DNA from: Entoloma clypeatum
Taxonomy: Eukaryota > Basidiomycota > Agaricomycetes > Agaricales > Entolomataceae
DNA length: 64,000 nucleotides
Direction of reading: 5' to 3'
NCBI GenBank assembly: GCA_963565915.1
Contig: OY751491.1
Span: forward strand, 2,480,001 to 2,544,000
The notes under the pieces were generated by a model that was given only the letters and a program-made list of their open reading frames with translations, made no database searches and was not told where the DNA came from. Shown here one piece after another: positions 58,621 through 64,000 of the stretch. The position numbers were made by a program, and so were the translations under genes. Every line of letters starts with the position of its first letter. Within the stretch, counting starts at the first letter, position 1.

Positions 58621-61600
58621 ATGGCAAACGATCGTCTGGCGAGGGTCCTGGCCAGGCTTCAGAACCTGCCCTCCATCTCCCTGCCAATTGACTACCCCAG
58701 GCCATCCGGTATCAACAAAGTTATCGAGGCCGCTCACCTAGCCGAGCTCTCTGAACAGTCATCACTTAGCCTGCTCAAGCTTGGGCTCTACAACGATGAC
58801 GACAGCGCCGACCCCGATGTTGAAGATGAAACCTCGCAGCGACCGTCTGCTTTTCACCTGTTGCTGGCTGCCTTCACCGTTCTCCTTCACCGCTATACCG
58901 GAGACACCGATGTGGTCATCGGCTCATCGTCTGCGACTGCCCGCGATCCTCTTGTCCTCCGCCTCTCTCTGGATCCCGCTGATCCTTTCTGGGCAGTGGT
59001 TAGACGCGTACAACAGGTCGAGAAAGAGGCAGAGGATGATGCCGTGCCCTTCGAAGTCATCACCAAAGCTCTCAGCAAGGGCAAAGAAGACGGCCTGGAA
59101 GCTCCTCTGTTCCGCGTCCGCTTTTTCGATGAAACGGACGAACCCCAGGACAACTTTATCCGTTCCACGAGTTTGACGACTGATCTCACTGTATTTGTCA
59201 CCCGTCCCCCAGTAACAAGCAGATCATCGCTCGCTCCCCGGATCGCTCTGCGCATCCTCTATAACTCTCTGCTCTTCACCTCGGCGCGGATTTCAACCAT
59301 CATAGCCCAGCTTTCCTCTCTGCTTCGCAAGGTCTCCCTTGATCCCCTCGCCCAAATTGGCTCCGTTCTTCTGCTAACGCCGGCCCAGCGGGCCAAACTT
59401 CCAGACCCCACTGCCGACCTGGATTGGTGCGGATGGAAAGGCGCCATCACAGACGTTTTCTCGCGTAATGCACGCCAATGGCCGGATAGACCATGTATCA
59501 TCCAGTGCATTCCCAGTGCGACGCCCGCCGAACCTCAGCATGTAGTTACACACACCTACAGGGCGATTCTACACGCGTCAAATGTGCTGGCTCATCACCT
59601 TATCAAAGGAGGCGTTCAGCGAGAGGAAGTTGTCACAATCTACGCGTACAGAAGTGTCGATCTCGTCGTCGCGGTCATGGCTGTCCTCAAAGCCGGTGCA
59701 ACCTTTTCAGTCATCGGTAAGTGCGATGCCTGTCCGTTCTTGTGATCATGTACAAATACAGACGCATATTGCAGATCCCGCCTACCCGTCGTCGCGTCAG
59801 ACCATCTACCTCCGCGTGGCGCAACCTCGCGCCCTCATCATCCTTAAAGGGGCAGGCACCATTGGCCCTTCTGTACGCGACTTCATTTCTACAGAATTGA
59901 AAATACGAGTTGAAATCCCTGCTCTGGAACTTCTGCCTAATGGTTGCCTCTGTGGAGGCCTTGGTCAACAAGATGCCGACGTTCTCAAAGCGCAGGCGCA
60001 CCTTGGAGAAACCGACCCGAACGTGATCATTGGACCTGATAGCGTCGGAACGCTCTCATTCACGAGTGGCAGCACGGGCATCCCCAAGGGTGTCAAGGGT
60101 CGACACTTTAGTTTGACCCATTTCTTCCCTTGGATGGGCGAACGGTTTGGTCTCAACGAACGCTCAAAGTTCACGATGCTTAGTGGGATAGCACACGATC
60201 CTATCCAACGCGACAGTCAGTTTACTCGTCTTCGGGAATTCACGTCGACTAATTTCGGACATTTATAGTATTTACACCTCTTTTCTTCGGTGCCGCATTG
60301 CACGTCCCAACCGCAGATGATATCGGAACCCCAGGCCGTCTCGCTGAATGGATGTCCGCTAGTCAGGTTACTATCACTCATCTTACCCCTGCTATGGGCC
60401 AGCTCCTTTCCGCCCAAGCCACCTGTCAAATCCCCTCTCTCCTCGATGCCTTCTTCGTCGGCGACGTCCTCACCAAGCGCGACTGCTTGCGCCTTCAATC
60501 CCTCGCTTCTAACGTGCGCATTGTCAACATGTATGGCACGACCGAGACACAGCGTGCCGTGTCCTACTTTGCAATTCCGCCAGTGTCAGAGGACTCGACT
60601 TTCCTTGCGACACAGAAGGACGTGATGCCTGCTGGAGAAGGTATGATCGATGTCCAACTGCTAGTGGTCAATCGGAACGACCGAAATGTACCCTGCGCTG
60701 TTGGGGAAGTCGGCGAGATCTATGTCAGATCTGGAGGTTTGGCAGAAGGATATTTGGATGCACAGGCCACCAAGGAGAAATTCGTGGAAAATTGGTTTGC
60801 TTTCAAGTCCCCCCCGAGACGAGATACGATCATGCACCCTGTTAATACCCTTGCGGGCCCGGAATCACGGTATTGGAAGGGAATAAGGGATCGCATGTAT
60901 CGCTCTGGAGATCTGGGGAGGTATCTGCCTGATGGAGTTGTTGAGTGCACAGGACGGGCGGACGATCAGGTCAAGATACGAGGGTTCAGGATTGAGCTTG
61001 GAGAGATTGACACGCATTTGAGTCAGCACCCGTTGGTCAGGGAGAATGTGACATTGGTAAGACGAGACAAGGACGAAGAAAAGATATTGGTCAGTTATTT
61101 CGTGCCTTTAGAGGGAGAGAATTTGCAGGGGTATGCGAGCGAGGTGGTGGATGACGCAGAGGACAGAGACTTTGCTAGGGGGATGAAGAAGTACAGAAGG
61201 TTGATCAAGGATATCCGAGATAATCTGAAGAAGAAGCTTCCCAGTTACAGTGTTCCGTCCTGTGCGTCATTTTGCCCATCCATCTTATGTATCCTTGATG
61301 ACCTCCTACCGTGGCGGCGCCTCTCCTAGTATTCGTTCCTCTCAAACGAATGCCGCTGAATCCCAATGGGAAGATTGATAAGCCTGCACTCCCCTTCCCG
61401 GATACGGCGCAAATCGCTACTACCGCACCTGCCACCGGCACTTCGACCTTGTCAATTATGCTCAATATTTGGGCGAACATACTTCCCAACGCACCCTCAC
61501 CCGTCCCTACAGATGAGAGTTTTTTCGATCTGGGAGGCCATTCCATCCTCGCGACACGACTTGTTTTCGAGATTAGAAAGGTCTTTGTAGTGAACGCGCC

Positions 61601-63185
61601 ACTGGGCCTAATATTTGAGCGGCCAACTGTGGAAGGACTGGTTAGTGCAGTTGATGCATTGCGGAATGCGGATCTGGGGCTGGAGGGGGCAGAGGTCGTC
61701 TCGAGAGGAATGGGCGAGGTAGAGGAAGCTGCGAAGGTTGCGCCGCTCGAATATGGTCAGGACTATCTCCAACTAGTGCTCAAGTTGAAGCCAGAGTATT
61801 CCCCTCTTCCGGCGGACTTTGCGGTGCGTCCGTCACTGACGGTGTTCCTTACCGGAGCTACTGGCTTCCTTGGCGCCTTTGTATTGCATGATTTGCTTTC
61901 GAAGCAGAAGGGAAGAGTGATGAAAGTCATTTGCCTTGTGCGCGCCGAGAGTACGGAGAAGGGGCTGCAGAGGTTGAGAGAGGGGAGCAGAGATCGTGAA
62001 GTATGGGATGAGGAATGGGCTGAAACTGGGCGGGTGGAGGTTGTGATTGGGGATCTCGGAAAGGAACTGTTCGGGCTTGGGAACGCGGTTTGGGAGAGGA
62101 TCAGGGAGGAGGCGGATGTTGTTGTTCATAATGGTGCTTTTGTAAGAGATTTTCTGGTTCATGTTCATGTGACACTTACTAAAGGAATTTCCAAGGTTCA
62201 TTGGGTGTATCCATATGAGAAGTTGCGCGCTGCGAATGTACTGGCTACGCTCACAGCGATCGACCTGGCGTCGACAGGGAAATCAAAGAACTTGGTGTTT
62301 GTATCATCAACGTCGGCTGTTGATACCGAGTACTATGTACACCTCTCTGAATCTCTTGGGCATGGGAGTCATTCCGAGTACTCGGGTGTACCGGAAAGCG
62401 ACGACCTTGAAGGTGCAAAGTCGACTTTGAAGACTGGATATGGTCAAACAAAGTGGGTTTCAGAGAAGTTGCTTTTTGAGGCCGGAAGGCGCGGATTGCG
62501 GGGACACATCGTGCGCCCGGGATACGTTGTCGGCGACTCTCGTACAGCAGGTGAGCCAGTTATTCTTTTTCAAGTGTTGCCGATATGAACACTGTTATGG
62601 ATTCCAGTCACAAATACGGACGATTTCATCTGGCGTCTAGTCAAGGGCTGCGTACAGCTTGGTCTCGTCCCCGACATGAACAATACTGTCAACATGGTCC
62701 CGGTGGACCACGTTGCATTGTGCACTTCTCTCGCAGCCGTCCAGCCTCTGCCCAACGCCGCGCTCTCCGTACTGCATATTACTTCCCGGCCACTTCCTAC
62801 GTTCAATAGCATGCTCTCTTCTCTGAAACAATATGGTTTCCCGACGGAAGCGTGCGAGTACGTCCTCTGGCGACGCAAGCTGGAGCAGCACGTAATGGAG
62901 ACACAGGACAACGCACTGTTTCCGCTGTTGCACTTCGTATTGGATGATCTACCTACGAGTACGAAGGCGCCGTCACTAGACGATAGGAATACGGTGGCGT
63001 TGCTGGAAAGAGCTAACGAACAGGTCGCAGTGACCGTTTCGGACGAGCTTATGGGGCTGTATCTATCATGGCTCGTGGCTGCTGAGTTTTTGCCAAAACA
63101 AAGTGTGAGTGAGCCGGAGAAGCGGTTGCCTGAGTTGAGGAAGACGGGTGGTCCTGTGAAGGCTGCTGGGCGGACGGGTGTTTAA
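58621..63185 (+). CDS. LYS2: L-2-aminoadipate reductase
   Basis: Large NRPS-like enzyme reducing alpha-aminoadipate to its semialdehyde in fungal lysine synthesis. Start is ATG 58621 ([20 protein letters not shown]). N-terminal condensation-like region includes [20 protein letters not shown]. Adenylation domain: [57 protein letters not shown], then [20 protein letters not shown]. Carrier domain: [20 protein letters not shown], with the serine for phosphopantetheine. Reductase domain: [20 protein letters not shown] and [14 protein letters not shown], with [20 protein letters not shown] carrying the Tyr-x3-Lys pair. It ends [12 protein letters not shown]. Six or so introns, one readable in frame (about 62142-62194). 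Roughly 1,400 residues, as in yeast. Phosphopantetheinylation by a Lys5-type transferase is required in the family. Confidence 0.97.
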
Positions 63186-63359
63186 GGGTGAATATCGGAC
63201 AGCTTCCGAGCTGGAGGTTTAAGATGTACTTATATTTCGAAGTCTCTGGAGATTGTAGACGACATGTATAGATATAAAGAGACCCTTGTGAATGGCGCCA
63301 AGTATGAGCAATAGATTGGTGCATGCTGCAAGACAGAAGATGTATGAGATGCGAGATTG

Positions 63360-64000
63360 TCACGTACTAGCAGCAGCATCATCATATTCATGGATGAACT
63401 CGAACATAGATGAAGAGTCCTCGGAGTCAAAGCCAGACGATAGCGAGGCCGACGAGGGGGGTGAATCAAGGACATCCCAAGAACTTGAAACGTCACTGCT
63501 ATAATATCCGACGGGACTTAACGAGCGTGTCGAGGAAGCAGAAGAGCTCTCTGACTCGGGATCGGATTGCGTCTCAGGATCATCCCAGGCCATCATAGTG
63601 CCGATAGAGTCGCCCAAAGGTGTCATGTTTGTCTGACAGACGGCCGTACCGCGGACTGTAGCCATGCTAGATGTGCGACGTATCGGCGACCGGTTCTCCT
63701 CCCAGTTCAGCAGTTCCTCTCGCTCGCGATCGTGGCGTGCAAGCATTTCTTCCCAGACGGAGTGAGGTGCAGGTTGCATGGGCAGGCTGCTGCGCATCAT
63801 CCATTCTGTGTCAAGGATAGCCATATATGTAACATTCTTGTACTCCCTCTCTAATGGGCTGAAGAAGGCGCGACGCCGGACACCTTCGTGAGAGAATCTC
63901 CTAGGAAAAATGGTGAAAGGTCATTATTACGGTACATATGCTTTCCAATTATGAGGCATGCAGAACGTACATTTGAGTGAAAAGACATATGGCACGGTCC
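63360..64000 (-). CDS. Ser/acid-rich unknown protein, 5' end beyond window
   Basis: Minus-strand gene convergent with LYS2, 174 bp between stops. The last exon reads FSHEGVRRRAFFSPLEREYK, NVTYMAILDTEWMMRSSLPM and SVWEEMLARHDREREELLNW. A long Ser/Asp/Glu tail (DDPETQSDPESESSSASSTR ... FEFIHEYDDAAAST) follows. An intron at about 63902-63971 (GTACGT to CCTAG) joins an upstream exon ending around ICLFTQM at the window edge. No domain recognised. The acidic, Ser-rich tail suggests a disordered region. Confidence 0.55.

Noticed and set aside
1..64000. A biosynthetic gene cluster built around the LYS2, acyl-CoA synthetase and dehydrogenase genes
   Set aside because: These are separated by unrelated housekeeping genes and each matches a primary-metabolism family; no polyketide or peptide synthetase, tailoring set or cluster regulator is present.

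Overview
The window is nuclear DNA of a filamentous fungus, most likely a basidiomycete (Agaricomycetes). The evidence is a gene density of about one gene per 2.5 kb on both strands, nearly every gene being cut by several introns of about 45-60 nt, and a large non-canonical G-alpha subunit of a kind I associate with basidiomycetes. It also carries typical fungal genes: the alpha-aminoadipate reductase of lysine synthesis, Scs7-type fatty acid hydroxylase, ChAPs and exocyst Sec5. No CRISPR, operon, phage or bacterial mobile element was seen. A run of exactly 200 N (43306-43505) marks an assembly gap. Most coding calls were made by joining exons by eye across GT-AG introns, so outer limits are firmer than internal splice sites.

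Layout. 1-10.4 kb: truncated Xaa-Pro aminopeptidase (-), divergent aspartokinase (+), a gene-poor 1.3 kb, a ChAPs exomer cargo adaptor (+), another gene-poor 1.2 kb, and a CCDC6-like coiled-coil protein (+). 10.7-16.8 kb: Hsp20-like protein, NIPA-type Mg transporter, an intron-containing tRNA-Val(CAC) on the minus strand, and an atypical G-alpha. 17.7-27.0 kb: two copies of a CCCH/C2H2 zinc-finger plus MOV10/SDE3-type SF1 helicase gene lie in inverted orientation around the proteasome ATPase gene RPT6. The right copy is intact and the left copy is a decayed pseudogene. 27.1-37.0 kb: histidine acid phosphatase, zinc alcohol/polyol dehydrogenase, mitochondrial ornithine carrier, mitochondrial acyl-CoA synthetase (with an apparent AT-AC intron) and fatty acid 2-hydroxylase (with a GC-AG intron). 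37.3-49.2 kb: Sec5, then three minus-strand genes, RMD1/DUF155, DNAJC11-like and the adenine DNA glycosylase MutY, with the assembly gap and a possible transposon remnant between the first two. 50-64 kb: small unknown ORF, Erv29/Surf4, Enp2/NOL10, a second dehydrogenase paralogous to the one at 29.5 kb, an RBR E3 ubiquitin ligase, alpha-aminoadipate reductase (Lys2), and a partial Ser/acid-rich unknown.

The genes are mostly conserved housekeeping functions without an obvious shared pathway. Themes that recur are mitochondria (carrier, acyl-CoA synthetase, DNAJC11, RMD1), secretion (ChAPs, Sec5, Erv29), ubiquitin/proteasome (RPT6, RBR) and amino acid synthesis (aspartokinase, Lys2). No clear new multi-gene system was found. 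The most notable points are the inverted helicase duplication with one dead copy, the G-alpha lacking its catalytic glutamine, and the AT-AC intron.
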